A stretch of 64,000 bases of DNA from Phyllostachys edulis (taxonomy: Eukaryota; Streptophyta; Magnoliopsida; Poales; Poaceae), in the NCBI GenBank assembly GCA_036346405.1, contig CM070558.1, forward strand, positions 1,550,001-1,614,000. The letters are read 5' to 3'. Shown here piece by piece: positions 47,685 to 60,232 of the stretch. The notes under the pieces are model-generated. The model was not told where the DNA came from. It searched no databases and saw nothing but the letters and a program-made list of their open reading frames with translations. The first letter of the stretch is position 1, and each line of letters opens with the position of its first letter. A program made the position numbers and the translations under genes.

Positions 47685-50600
47685 TGTGAGAACCCGCATA
47701 ATTAAGACTAAGCTAATCAACAGTAATTGGTAATTAACTTATGTAAAAATCTCATTAAACAAATGTCAAGCATAATCTCAGTTAATTTTAAACCACACAA
47801 TCAAACAATGGACATTATAAATTGTGCATTTATCATTCCACATCACGCTTTATAACAAATCGTTTACAAATCGAATTAAAATATTACAACTCAAATTCTT
47901 ATTACAAAATTTATTCTATAACTCAATAATGGATACACGATTAATTTTCCAACACTATTACAATGTTAATTGTAAAAGAAGATTAAATTACAATCCATGT
48001 TGTCGCATTCATCTCATCGAATCTCTTCTTGACATCTCATTCCGTCATCCTTCGCCTCTCGCCTCATGCAACCAAAACGCTTAGAAAAGCAGTTAGCCAA
48101 ACAAAAGAATGCAAGAATAGCTAGTTAGGAGGAGAGAGGTTGCCGCCGAATTTCAAGTACAATAGGATTTATATCAACCTAGGTCAACCGGTCCTCGATC
48201 ACCAAGGCACCTCGACCAACCCGAGTTCGCCGACTCCTTTAGTAATCGAGGTATCCAGATCAACCGAGTCAATAGGCAACCATTACTTCCGAGGGCCTCA
48301 TCATCCGGCGTTCCGAAAGCCAACACCCACCTTATTTCATTTGCCTCAACCGTATTAGAACCCAACAATGCATTCCCATTCACTTCTGGCCTCTGTTTAA
48401 TACATCATCTAGCAACCGAATCCAACCTCCACAACATATATTTCCGATCAACCGAAAGCCACAATTGGTAGCCATATAACCAATTGTACCAAGTATTTAT
48501 CTCATATGCCTCACAATAGAAAGCCACCAAGAATAGGAAGGAATAGGAATTAGGATAAATAGGATATGGTAAATAGGAATAGGAATGCAGTAAAAACAAA
48601 ATTACCACAATTCAGATTAGATCAACCAAACCACGACCAAAGGATAAGAGCAACCACAACCCAAGCCTTATCACCACGATTCATTTCCCCACTAGCACAA
48701 GTTCATCCCCTCGGACCACCAAAGACAATTCATTCCCCACCTCAACTCTTTCACAACAAAGAAGAAGGAGAAGAAAGCCAATAGCTCCCCACACTTCCCA
48801 CCGAGAGGCAAGAAGTAGAAGAGGAAGGAGCGCAAAGAAGAAGAGGAAGCCAAGAGAGCCAAGGGCTTCCCCAACACCTCCATCCCAATCACAACCCACA
48901 AGAACAAACAAGGCATCAAGGCAAAGAAGGGACCAAGACAAGCTCAAGATCATCAACATCACGACTTGCAAACCAACCACAAAGGAGAAGAGAAGAGCAC
49001 CAAGACATCATCAAGGCCGCCATCCTCTTCCTCCACCCCTGAATCCCCAACCAGGAGGTAACCCATAGTAGCCCTCAAGATGCACCACATACACGGCATT
49101 CATCCCTCAAGCATTCCACAATAGTATCCATCTAGCTCTCGGCCTAGTTCATCACAGAGCAAAGGGAGGGTTAGGGTTAGAGAGAAAGGGGGTTGATACC
49201 TCGGTCGCACTACCAAATAGATCACCTCCAAGAGCCACCACCTCCACCAATCACCATGTCATCATGCATAAAAATCAGCTAACATCGGGATCCAACCAAA
49301 ATGCTAAAATCAATTTAGTAAAGAGCTAAGAGAGGTTAGAGAGGTTAGGCGGCGACGGAGGCCAAGCCACACGCGAGCACTATTGGCGATGAGGGCCGAG
49401 CCAGAGAAGAGAGGGTCGGAGTAGGAGGCGAGCCCGAGGAGATGCCGAGGAGGCTGGCCTCTGCCGCGCCGATAAGGGAGGAGCAGCTCGGGGTGCCGTA
49501 TAGTGAGGCGCCGAGTGAGGAAGCTAGGAGGGTCGGGGCAGGCCTCACATGACAATGGGAGGTGGTCGGGCCGAGTGGAGCCGGGAGGAGGCAGCCCTAG
49601 GGGCACTAGGACTGCCAGCAGGGTGCAGGGCGGCGGCGCAGAGGCCAGGCGGTGTGGATCTGGTGAAGTGGCGGCACCGGGTTGGAGGGCCGAGCAAGAT
49701 GGCGCAGAGGCGGCGGGCACAGTGAGCCGGGAGGAAGGTCGACGGCGGGGCTTGATCGGGCCGGGCGGTCGACGGAGGAGGAGAGGTGGCGCCCAGAGGG
49801 GCCGGCCATGGAGAGGAGGCGCTGGGAGAGGAGCGCTGGGGACCAAGAGGAGGCGGCCGGGTTGGAGCCGGAGGAGGCGGCCGAGGGGAGCTCGGAAGGA
49901 TAGGGCGCTGGGGGTGAGAGGGAGAGGAGAGAAAGAGAATGGGGAGAAGTGGATTTGGGGAAGAAGCACCAAGTGCTTCCCTGTGCGTGTGTGTGTGTGT
50001 TCGGTTGAGGATGAGTGTGAGAGGAGAGAGAAAAAGGTAAGAAGGAGATTAGGATTAGTAGTTAAGTAAAGAAGAATTAGGATAACAGGTGTAGAAAAAT
50101 TAGGAAAGATGTGTTAATTCTAGTGAATTTTAATAGGTGCTTTACTTGTGTGTCAATAAAAGTTATCAGTTAGCGTTGTGTAACTATTGGATTAAAGGGG
50201 TAGTACGAGTTGTGTATTTGTTAAATCGGATAATTGTTTAAGCCGCGTACGTTTATTTAGCCGCAGACCAGATCAATAGAATTAAGTGCAGGGAAAAGTT
50301 GCAATACTTATCTGTTGTTAATTAAAGTAATTAATCGCCTGTAGGAACCACTGGATTGCATAAATCGTCTGTCAACTTAAAAAAAAATCTTCGTAGTAGA
50401 TTAGCTAAATTTACAATTTTGAGTTTTGGTAGGCAAGTAATTAATCAAGTGAATACTTAAAGAAAATGAATTAGACGTGTGTGCACAAATAAAATTTGTT
50501 AGACCTAGTAATATGCAATTGTGTGTAGTAATTTCTTTTCGTGCAATAAAATGTGTATGTCAACCATCCTAATCCTAGAATCGATAAACTATAGAACGAC

Positions 50601-52149
50601 CGCGCTGGGAGAGTGCTAACTTAGCGGGGTTTCGAAATGGTTATCAAATTAAGACCCGCTAACAAAAAGAATCATCCGACTAGTATGCACATAGTCACAC
50701 ACATTATTGATAAGTATTTAATTATGTATTTATTATTTCGCACCATCATTATAAATTACAATGGTGAACCAACAAGAGTAGATAATATCGATTCCGTCGA
50801 CGACGATCTTTACTACAATTCCGCAGGCAAGCTACTCCCTTGTTCATTAACCTAGCTATTTTAAATATAAACTGTATATTGCTCTACTTTATATGTATTG
50901 CATCAAAACTATTTTCTCAAAAATCAATTCGAATGAATAAGATGAAAATGAAAAGATAAGAAATATGAAAGAGATGAAAAGAATTAAGAAATGAAAAAGA
51001 AAGAGATGAAAGCTAATAGGTTGGTAAAAGGGGACCCAGGTGGGGAAATACGACGATGACGATGATGTTGAGGTAAGAGGTGGGTCCCTTTTTACGGGTG
51101 GTTATAATATAAGGACAAACAAAACTCTTACTCGGTCAGAAGCCGTAATTCAGTACCAACCATTTTCCCGTTTCGGCGGGCAGAAAATGCTACCTCTTTA
51201 CGTAATTATGATCTCCACAATGGGTCACATTGGAGTGTTGGGCACGGAAGGGAGCCGCCCCAAGGGGGAGTGTTGAGCACGGACGATAGCCGCCTCAACC
51301 AACATTACTGAAACTCGGTGTATGATGAGGTCAGCAACGTGATTAAATCAGCACCGACGAAAGGTAATGGGTGGAGACTTAATCACGTAATTGGAAAACG
51401 TTCTGTATTCTGAACTTGAACCCGCATCAAAGGAAATGCAGGGAACCCGACTCATTTAGAGTTCAGAATAACTATAGGTAAAGTGGTACAAGCCTGCGCA
51501 GTGCTATCAAATCATGAATTCATGCCAGTCTCCTGGATTGGAGTCTACAGGAACCGTCGGGGGTCTATCTTCTCTCCGAGTAATCAAGTAGTCTTTTCAG
51601 AAGTAAAATTGCAACCTAAGTTTTTGAAAACTATTTTCAGAATAAGAGATGAGGTAGGAATTTTGATAAGGACCAGAGTTAGAGTCATCAGATGCATTTT
51701 AGCTATTAATGCTTGCTGAGTACACTATAGTACTCACTCTTGCTATCTCTCCCCTTGCTTAGATCCACATCCGGCCGGGAGCTATCCTGGGCGGGATGAG
51801 GAGCTTGCAGGTACAAGTGCAACCGTAGAAGAGGAAGGCATTGGTTTTGATGACCAGGGCGAGATGGGTGCCATCTTTGACACGTGGGACGAATAGACGA
51901 CCAGTCCATCAGGGCAAACGAGAGAAGCATAGAAGTTCCCTTTTGTAATAGTGTAATATTTGTAATAAGAACTATAGTCCTGTGTGGCTATTTCTGTAAT
52001 AAAGATATACAGTTTCTATCTTATTGTTCTGCTGCGCAACTCTGATAAATGGTTTACTATTCGTTGGAGCAGTGTTCTACTGGGCAAACGAATAGTAATC
52101 CGTGTGCTTAAGTGTGATTACCTTCTGGGTAATGACACGGGGCGTCGCA
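47685..52149. mobile_element. Probable solo LTR 'F', 4465 bp, inside E
   Basis: It starts TGTGAGAACCCGC and ends GGGGCGTCGCA, flanked by a perfect CCGGC duplication (47680-47684 and 52150-52154). The flanking E sequence is GC-rich leader on both sides, which fits a clean insertion. Contents: AT-rich start, moderately AT-rich sequence to 49250, a GC-rich block (49310-50000), then AT-rich sequence with a gagtacactatagtactc motif (about 51717) 430 bases before the end, as in sense-oriented LTRs. That suggests plus orientation, but the block around 49310-50000 reads more like a promoter leader on the minus strand. The open frames in the GC-rich block are not supported as genes. Confidence 0.7.
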
Positions 52150-53521
52150 CCGGCTACATGAGGAGGGGGCGCTCTGGGGAACAAGAAAGGGATTGAGGGG
52201 TTAGACTAGCACCAGTGAGGGCATGAGAAGGTGTCACCGCAACCAATTGAAGAATGGCTAACCTGAAACGGCAAATGACCGTGAATAGGGCTTTCGGCCG
52301 ACAAATGGAAAGCTTCAAAATTCTCGGGCTCCTACGAAGCATCGTGGAATTGAGTAGAGGGGAAAAGAAAGTGATGCTTAAGCACCCGTGATGACGCGCT
52401 TAGAAAAAGACAATACTCACCGGCGACGAAAAAATGGCCAAAGGGGTTGTCGCGGGTGCGCATTGGAGACAGTGGGAGCACAAGTTTGCCCCGGGTCCTA
52501 CAAGCAACAATAGAATCTCAAATTAGCGAAAATGGAAAAGGCATGGAAAGTGGGGGCTGAGGAGCCAAGCAGTGCAGACTTTATCGAAGAACCGTGCCAA
52601 TGCGAACTCCTCCTCCCTCAGCCCCGAGAGGAAGGATGAGACGAATTGGGGGCGATGGAGGGGTATTATCCTCGGGCAAGGACGGGAATGGTCACGACGT
52701 CAACTGGTGAAGCAATGCGATAGGCTGGGGAGGGCGGTGCGTCACGGCGTAGACGGAGCTAAGCAGAGCGCGGCAGCCGCGTGGCAAGCGCGCTCTCCGC
52801 GAGCCTGCACGGAGGTAGGAGAAAGGTCTGACCAGCGGGCCCAAGGCGTCAGTGACACAACGTGGGGCGGTCGGGCGATAGGGTAAGGTCGAACCCAAGT
52901 GAGTCGAGCTCGGTCGGTTTCGCTTGAGCCGCTTGATCTCGATCGAACGAACAATAGCGGCTGGGGCCGTTCGGACTGATTTGGCACCAATCGGACCGCA
53001 TGCTAGGGCCACACGATGGAGATCGAATGGTCATGGTTGGCTCCAGCTAAACCTAGTTGACCGAGTTTAAATCTAAATTGCTACTTTGACCAGGCCACTT
53101 AAAATAGCAATAAAATTCCTAAAGTTCTGAAATAAATCCGAGGTGTTCCTGGGATAGCCTAGTGTCCATAAAAATTATTGAAACTTACTGTTCATAACAT
53201 ATTTTGCTCAGTTTAAATTCAAACTTAGAATAGGTCATTGAATTGTGTTTGAATTTTCTTAGGGTATAGCCCAGTCCCAAAAATTTGGAAAAAATTATAT
53301 TAATTCATTATAATTGTTCTAGTATTTGAATAAATTATTTCCAGAAGATATGAATAAGATTTTGTTCTTGTTTTCTTTTGGAGTTAAATTTTGAAGTGTA
53401 GGTTTAATCCCTTTTTGAGATTTTTCAAGTGCAATATATAATACAAATGCTTGAAAACAATGATGCATGCTCATAAGATGCATAGTAATTCTCTTTATTA
53501 ATTTGGGGATGTGACATGATC

Positions 53522-54510
53522 GCTCCAAGATGGATGCTCAAGGCAAAGGTAAGACTAGCATAGGCTAAAGATGTGTTCCTAGTCTTTTACCGTTCTCGGT
53601 GTTTGGTTGGGAGACCGAATTGCTAGTATAGGTTGCCGTACTATTAAGAGGGGTCTTGTCTAGTAGCTTGAGTCTCATCATGTGTTGATAGCTCAATCCC
53701 GCTTGCTCTAGCTCTTTTAGGCATGATGCTATTGTTTGCGAATGTGTTTAACAAATAGTTGAAACTCATGCGTTAACTCTTTGTAGCATGAGACTATAAT
53801 TTGCAAATATGTTTTGCAAATAGTTGAAGTCTATGCACCTATTCCTTGTGGTATGATACTATTGTTTGCAAATGTGTTTTGCAAATAGTTGAGACTTATG
53901 CATAATCCTTGTAATATAGCATGTGACTTTAGTTTGCGAATGTGTTTTGCAAACGGTCTAAGTCTATGTACCAAATTCTTTGTGGCGTAATTCTAAAAGT
54001 CGGTAAATGTGTTTTGCAACTTATTGAGAATCATGCCTTCATACCTTGTTTGTATCGCGCATTAATTGGCAAATGTGTTTTGCAAATTGAGTTGAAGCGA
54101 AATGCAAAGTCTGTTTTTTAGCCTTCTAAGTCTGTGGCGGTCTGATCGCAGCCCTTTGGCGGTTTGACCAGCCCTTGAGGAGGTTGACCGGTCTGAGTAC
54201 TGGTCCTTTGGTCTTGGCGGTCTGACTGGTGGGCAACCGGTATGACCCCATAAAACATGTGAGACATGACATGTGGTAACATGAGGAGGACTATACCTAA
54301 AGTCACACACACGTACGTACGCACGCGCGCGCGTATATTCGTGTGGCAACATCGTGACTTGTGACTTGCGACACGCGATCGTGAACATGTCGTGAACCTA
54401 GTCTAACTTTCTTTTGCTAACCGTGTATCTCTCTCTTTTTAGATAGGTCAAATCAGTGTGGTCGAAACCATATGCTAGTGTGATTGAAACACAGAGATCA
54501 GATCTATAAT
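53522..54510. repeat. 68-bp minisatellite and flank, no gene
   Basis: About six degenerate copies of a 65-70 base unit built on tttgcaaatgtgttttgcaa and 'agttgaagtctatgc' run from about 53710 to 54090. They are followed by ggtctgaccgg-like phrases (54130-54240) typical of grass retroelement sequence. The first part (catcatgtgttgat near 53686) continues the 49-bp array left of LTR E. Confidence 0.8.
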
Positions 54511-54936
54511 TCCAACAATATATTCCTCGCTCTCTTCCGTTCCATGTCAGTACAGTTGGGACTCTCCGAGCATCACACATGGTGCAACGAATTTTAAATT
54601 TCAAATCGACCAAAATCGAGCAAGTAAATTAATTTGATAGACAGCCAAGGTTGGTGGAATTAAGGACATGCAACGAACTGGACTTTTTTTCTTGAAACTT
54701 TAGCAGGGGCGCTGCCATTTTATTAAGAAGATAATTCAGTTACATATCGTTTTATTAAGAATATCTGTGTACAACCGTGATTACAGGATACATCTATAGC
54801 TAGATTACATGGCACTAATGACCGGTGATTTCTTTCTATGTATATAGCTAGACCTGATTTGTTCCTATGTATAGCTATACGTCTACATGATTCCGGTGAT
54901 TTCTTTCTATGTATAGCTAGACATCAACCGCTGGAC

Positions 54937-54945
54937 TATATATAT
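54937..54945 (+). promoter_or_regulatory. TATA box of the right DEFL gene
   Basis: Same ggactatatatatctctg context as at 2147, about 105 bases upstream of the ATG at 55049. Confidence 0.5.
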
Positions 54946-55282
54946 CTCTGAAATGAACTAGCTAGGGGGCGGATTGGAAGGAAGCAAGTGAGCTAGCCAG
55001 AGTTCAATTCTCGGAGTTCGAGCCAGCGGCTACTCCAAAACTGAAATAATGGCAGCCAACAAGGCCATACTTTGCTTTTGGTTGTTGATGTTGCTTGCCT
55101 TGTCATCTGGTACGTGTGTATATATACACTCCTTAACTTATATATAGCTCCTGCATGCGTATCATGTTTTAAGCACGCACATCAATATACATATATATGT
55201 GTTGTCTCATCTGGTAAACAATCGATGAAATGAGAAATGCTTAATTACAAGTTTGGATACGCGCGCAGAAGAGGTTGGTTTA

Positions 55283-55304
55283 GGGTGTGTTTGGTTCCCT
55301 GTAT
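55283..55304 (+). repeat. Left terminal inverted repeat of the Harbinger element
   Basis: It starts directly after TTA and matches the right terminus in inverse orientation with two mismatches at positions 4 and 5. Confidence 0.95.
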
Positions 55305-55403
55305 GGGGTTAGCTTTGTCCGCACGGATCATCTGTTGAGTTCATCAGGTGAGTAGATACAAGACGGGTGTTTGGTTGGCATTTTTTCATTGGGCCAGTGT
55401 CTT

Positions 55404-55530
55404 TGAGATGTTGTTTGGTTGGTTGTTTTTGTTGGGCAGTTTGTCTTTGAGATGTTGTTTGGTTGGCTGTTTCTGTTGGGCTAGGCTGTGCTGAGATGTT
55501 GTTTGGTTGGTTGTTTCTGTTGGGCCAAAA
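55404..55530. repeat. Three 45-bp subterminal direct repeats
   Basis: gagatgttgtttggttgg begins at 55404, 55449 and 55493, each followed by ctgtttctgttgggc or a close variant. The repeats lie about 120-250 bases inside the left end, where transposase or its Myb-like partner typically binds. Binding is inferred. Confidence 0.85.
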
Positions 55531-57329
55531 TTTCTGTGCTAAATAAAATTCAGATGCTACTGTGAACAGTATGAAAAGTTGATATCTGAAAATTAGCAGC
55601 ATTTTCTTTCGCTCACATTACCAACGGATTAGTATTCTTCAAATCTAGAAATGTACATATGATTCGGGCAAGCTGATTGTCGTTTCGATATGACAAAAAT
55701 GGCTCAATGTACTGTTCCAATTACCAGAAATTGCTGGTGTCAAGGTTCCGTCGCCCATGACCATCGACGTGCGAGGATGGTGATGGTGAACAGCGCAATC
55801 TTGGTGCCTTCTTTGGACTCCGACCGCTTCACCCATCGAGCCCTCCTCACCGCGAGTTAGGCGCCTCGATGTTGTAATTCGATACCATTGCATCCTCGGC
55901 TGGCGATTGGGGATCATCCTTATCTTCGCGTATACGATATCAGCGAGTAGAGCGCAAACGTTCCCCAGTAGTCGGTAGAAGCATCACCACCATGTCGTAC
56001 AACAAGAACACAAAAGATGTATCAAGATTCAGTGATAGTTGCCGCTTGAATTGATCGAGCGCCTGAACTCACTGCGGCTTTCAATTCTGGCCAGATCTCA
56101 TTACACCTTATCAGCTGATTATCCCAAAGAGTTAGACCAACTTTCGGATAAGCATGTAAAAGCTAAACAGTACTAGTCTATAGCCAAAGTGGATATCATC
56201 AGTTAAAAGGACATGGTTTGAAAAACTTACTTGTGATGCGTAGCACTCCGACACTCCATCTTCCCCACTGACCAATCACAAGATCAAACCATGAGTACCA
56301 ACAATCCAAAAGGGTGAACAGATATAAAAAAATATATCTACAAATCTACTTACATGAAGCTTAAACCCTTTTTAGTGATAGAAGCTATGACAACCATTTA
56401 TCAGTCCACTCTTCTACATGAAACTCTACAAACACAAACTTGGTTCAAATGAACATCCCAAACCTCAGGTATGTAAGAAATGACAGTTACTAGCGGCGAA
56501 GTCCAATGGTTTTCATGGTAAAAAGGGTTTTGCCAACTTGATACTAGTATTGCATTAGTGAAGGTGAGAATGTATAAAATCTGGTATGCAAAGTATCAAA
56601 AGTGATGTGGACCATAAAGGCTAAAGCACAACAAGACAAAATGAACATACAGGTGGTTCTATTTGCAGAAAATAGCTATAATCAACATAACAAAAAAAAG
56701 GATGTTCAAGTAAATTTATTGTATCAAAAAGATGACGCCAACTGACCAACTGACCATATCAAAACTCTATTATAAGGGGGATATCTTGTCTGATGACGCC
56801 AGAACCTTCTTTGACTCTCTGCAGGGTTGAAAACAGTGCTTCTTGCCCATTGTATTTCAGCAGCAATTGCTTGAAAAATCTGTGCACAAAGATGAAAAAT
56901 CTGAAAACTTGAGTAGAAGGCAAACCCAAATAGTTGTCAAAAGATGACTTTAATATGCAATGACAAGTGCAGCAAGAAATGTTATGCAGACCTGCCATCT
57001 CCTGGATCAAGAACACTAGCAGCAAATAGAGCATCTGGGAGCATTTTTTGACCCACAAATAGAACAGATCTCTATCTGTAGCCATCTAATTGAGTCAGCA
57101 AGTTCCATCGCAAAAAAATAATAATAATTGAGTAAGCAACTTAGCATAAAGAAGAAGGCAACATCCAAGGTGGAACAGGGGAAATCTGAACACATCACCT
57201 AGTAGTATGGTACTAGAAAAATAATAACACACATGAGCAGGTGATCCTTTTTTAAACAACAGCATGCAAAGCTGGAACAATCCATCCATGATCTATCCTG
57301 TCCTAGGAACAGATCAATAGCAAACCCAT

Positions 57330-57650
57330 CCAGATTTTAGCAGAAACATAAGTAGTCCATAAGTATTCATCATTCAAACATAAGTATTACATCTAGATTT
57401 TGTAATACATCCAGAATGCTCCATCATTCAAACATAAGTAGTCCATAAGTATTACATTCAGATTCTAGCAGAAACATAAGTAGTCCATAAGTATTACATC
57501 CAGATTTTGTAGAAATCCAGATTCTAGCAGAAACATAAGTAGTCCATAAGTATTACATCCAGATTCTAGCAGAAATATAAATCCAGATTCTAGCAGAAAC
57601 ATAAGTAGTCCATAAGCAGTTCAGATTTTGTATTACATCCAGATTCTAAC
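57330..57650. repeat. Degenerate direct repeats 'agcagaaacataagtagtcc'
   Basis: Five or more copies of agattctagcagaaacataa / gtagtccataagtattacatcc with variable spacing of about 45-65 bases, just downstream of the Myb-like gene, possibly in its 3' UTR. Confidence 0.85.
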
Positions 57651-57679
57651 AGATCCAAAATAGTGATAGTTAGTTAGGA

Positions 57680-58754
57680 TCAGTTGGAGGTGTGAGCGGC
57701 CAGGTAAGAACTAACCCACATCGCACGCCTAGGCTCACTCATTTGGATAAAAACCAGGCTTAGAGCTTTGTGGTTAGTCAGGTAGGTAAGAACAGCCAAC
57801 AGTGCCTCCTCATCAAAGCCTTGGAGATCCATGACAGCATTATACAGGTCTGGATGACACTCGGCATGCACGTGTACTTAATGGCACTGCCATCTCACGA
57901 CAAAGACATCGACATGTTGTTCAAGATCATAGCTTCCTCTTCGGACACAAGGGGAGTTCTCTTCCTCTTCCCACCTGAGCTCGAGGTCTCTTTGCCACTA
58001 AATTCAGTACCACTAGCACCTCCCATGCCAACAGCCACACTAGCACCACTAGCACCAGTAGCACCCCCCATGCCAGCACCACTAGCACCACTAGCACCTC
58101 CCAGCCCATCACCAAATGACACACCTTCAGTAGTTGTTTCAGTTTCGATACCATTGTTGACGGAGGTATCAGAAAGCTCGGATGGAACCCCTAGAGCTTC
58201 ATTTGATGCCATGGCATACCTCCCTGTGGCTTGTCCTGAACCAAAGATAGTGGCCATCTGAACGTAGTTGTCCAGCGGGACATTGAGGTAGTCCACATCC
58301 TTGGGGTGGTCCTATAAGATTATAAGTTGGATTGGAGGTTAGATGTTAGTGCTAGAGACAAACAAACAAGCAAACAAGGAAACTAGGTTAGTGTTGTATT
58401 GACCTTGATGTATCCCTCATAGTGCTCTTCATCAAGGTGGATCATGCAAAGGTTGTCATCCCAAAGTGACCCGCTAATGTCTCTAAGCCTAGTAATCTTC
58501 ACCCACTTTGCACGCCACTTGCGAAGATGATTGTAGACCTGAGTTCCACTGACCTCAACACCCGTGTCCTCAGTCAAAGACCTAGCAACCTGATTTAGGT
58601 GGACCTCTTTGAACCCCTTGTCGGTCTTAACACCTTGCCCTATGAGCTCAACCATGCGTCGAAGCATGAAGCCAGACATTGCATTTGTCCAGCGAAGAGC
58701 ATGCCTACTCCCTTGCCCATTGTTTCCCCCCAAATCATCACCAAAGTCAGCCAT
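57680..58754 (-). CDS. Harbinger Myb/SANT-like DNA-binding protein (ORF1)
   Basis: Exon 1 runs from ATG 58754 to 58404 (donor AAG|GTCAAT). It carries the Myb/SANT-like domain found in plant Harbinger ORF1: RWTNAMSGFMLRRMVELIGQ, FKEVHLNQVARSL, VSGTQVYNHLRKWRAKW, and SGSLWDDNLCMI. Exon 2 begins at 58311 (atag|GACCACCCC) with DHPKDVDYLNVPLDNYVQMA, IFGSGQATGRYAM, a glycine/alanine-rich stretch and a basic GGKRKRTP patch. The conserved C-terminal end (CHPDLYNAVMDLQGFDEEAL, ending AAHTSN) is in another frame after a stop at about 57895, so there is a frame break or a small extra intron near 57880-57900. Known role: ORF1 binds DNA and helps bring the transposase to the nucleus and the element ends. 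Confidence 0.85.
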
Positions 58755-58959
58755 CCCCTTTAGTGCAACAAGGAACAAGTTAGCACACACAATAATAATA
58801 ATAAAAGTAGGAATCAAATACAATGCTGAAGAACATATACAACGATGGAGGAAATACGGAAATCATCACCATTGCATGCATCCAATAGTCTTAGTTAATA
58901 GACAAAGTACAAATGACAAAGTGCAAATGATAAAGTACAAATGACAAAGTGCAACACCA

Positions 58960-60232
58960 TCACACACGATAGGACCCCCTATTCTGCCACATCTCCCTAG
59001 CCAAGTCATCCCTCATCTGAGCCCAAGCCCTATTATCTTGTGCAATGTCGTTGTGTCCTTCCTCATCGATAGGGTTCGCATCCCACGAGACTCGTGGGAC
59101 ACACTCGTCCATTCCATATTGAAGGATCCAATTGTGTAGGATAGCACATGCAAGAACTAACTTGACTTGGGTCTTGAATGGGTGGAAAGGTTTATTGTAA
59201 ACAATCTTGAACCGGTTCTTGAACGTGCCGAAGGCCCTTTCAACCGAAACCCTCAGAGAAGAGTGTCGTAGGTTGAACAACTCTCTCTCAGTCCGAGGGT
59301 AATTCCTTCCACCATACTCTCTCAAGTGGTACCGAGTGGCTCGGTATGGTGGAAGGAAGCCAGGTCGAGCAGCATAGCCCGCATCCACAAGGTAGTATTT
59401 GCCTACCAAATGATAAGAGAACTCTAAACATTACTACCATAAGTGTGACAAAAATTTTAACAAACAGAAATTTCTACGTACTTATCTACTATACCTTGGG
59501 GGACCCTTAGGCCATCGTCCCTCTCCAATGCATCAGCAAGTATGAGAGCATCATGGGCTGACCCTTCCCAACCAGCAAGGACATAAGTAAACTTAAGATC
59601 AAAGTCAACAGCAGCCATGACATTCTGGGTAGTAGTGCCCTTCCTACCCTCAAGGTCAGCTGAGACTTTTGTAGGAACCCTTGCGAGCACATGAGTTCCA
59701 TCAATTGCACCAATGCAGTCCTAACATACATGGAAGCAATTTAGGCCAGCTCAAACCTATCTACAAGTTGAGTAAGCATATTGTTACCTTGAAATACGGA
59801 TTGAACCTCCTATTTGTTTGGATTTTAGTGGGGATTTCAATGGAGGGTGGTCGGATCATCTCGTTACGCAACTCCCCAACAAAGAAATGTAACCTCCCGA
59901 AAGTACCGGCTAATGGTCTCAATGGATCTCCTAAATGTTGGCTGCAAAGCCCTAAACCTATGGTTGTGGCCAACAACGAGGAGAAACATGGCCACTTGTT
60001 CCTCAACACAGGTATTAATGTTGTCTCGGAGAAGCTGTCTTGCACGAAACAAATTACAGAGATGGAAAAAAAGGGCCCTCCTCATTCTAAGTTGCTCTAA
60101 ACAATGTGTGTCATCAGAATTGTAGATCCATTGGAGGTTCGATTGCCGAGCTATGTCCCGTTCTACCATAGGACCATACGTAATCACAGGAGTGGACTGT
60201 CTAGCACTAGCTCTTCTAACTATGGCAAGCAT
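58960..60232 (-). pseudogene. Harbinger DDE transposase, three exons, one frameshift
   Basis: Exon 1 (60232-59788) reads LRMRRALFFHLCNLFRARQL, EEQVAMFLLVVGHNHRFRAL and RRSIETISRYFREV, then needs a one-base shift near 59877 to continue FFVGELRNEMIRPPS to NPYFK. Exon 2 (59720-59495), after ttag, carries the first catalytic aspartate in GAIDGTH, then GRKGTTTQNVMAAVDFDLKF and GWEGSAHDALI. Exon 3 (59402-58960) carries the second aspartate in YYLVDAGYAARPGF and the glutamate in RVSVERAFGTFKNRF. Donor and acceptor sites are canonical (AAG|GTAACA, ttag|GAC, CAAG|GTATAG, gtag|GC). All three catalytic residues are intact, so the frameshift is the only clear lesion. Confidence 0.88.

Larger units (their letters stand above)
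33840..53516 (-). mobile_element. Solo LTR 'E' (gypsy family 2), containing C and F
   Basis: It begins TGTGAGGAACCCCGGG and ends GGGGATGTGACA with a perfect TGATC duplication (33835-33839 and 53517-53521). After subtracting nested C (36885-47558) and F (47685-52149), LTR E is about 4.5 kb: 33840-36884, 47564-47684 and 52155-53516. The AT-rich, GC-rich, AT-rich order matches LTR G, with sense on the minus strand. No internal coding region remains. Confidence 0.88.

Noticed and set aside
49503..50069. 188-codon open frame in GC-rich sequence, with opposing frames on the other strand
   Set aside because: It lies in the GC-rich block of LTR F. Low-complexity Arg/Gly composition and long frames on both strands reflect base composition, not coding.
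57680..60232. Host Myb gene plus host nuclease gene (HARBI1-like) rather than transposon genes
   Set aside because: Both lie between matched inverted repeats with a TTA duplication, and gene content matches a PIF/Harbinger element.
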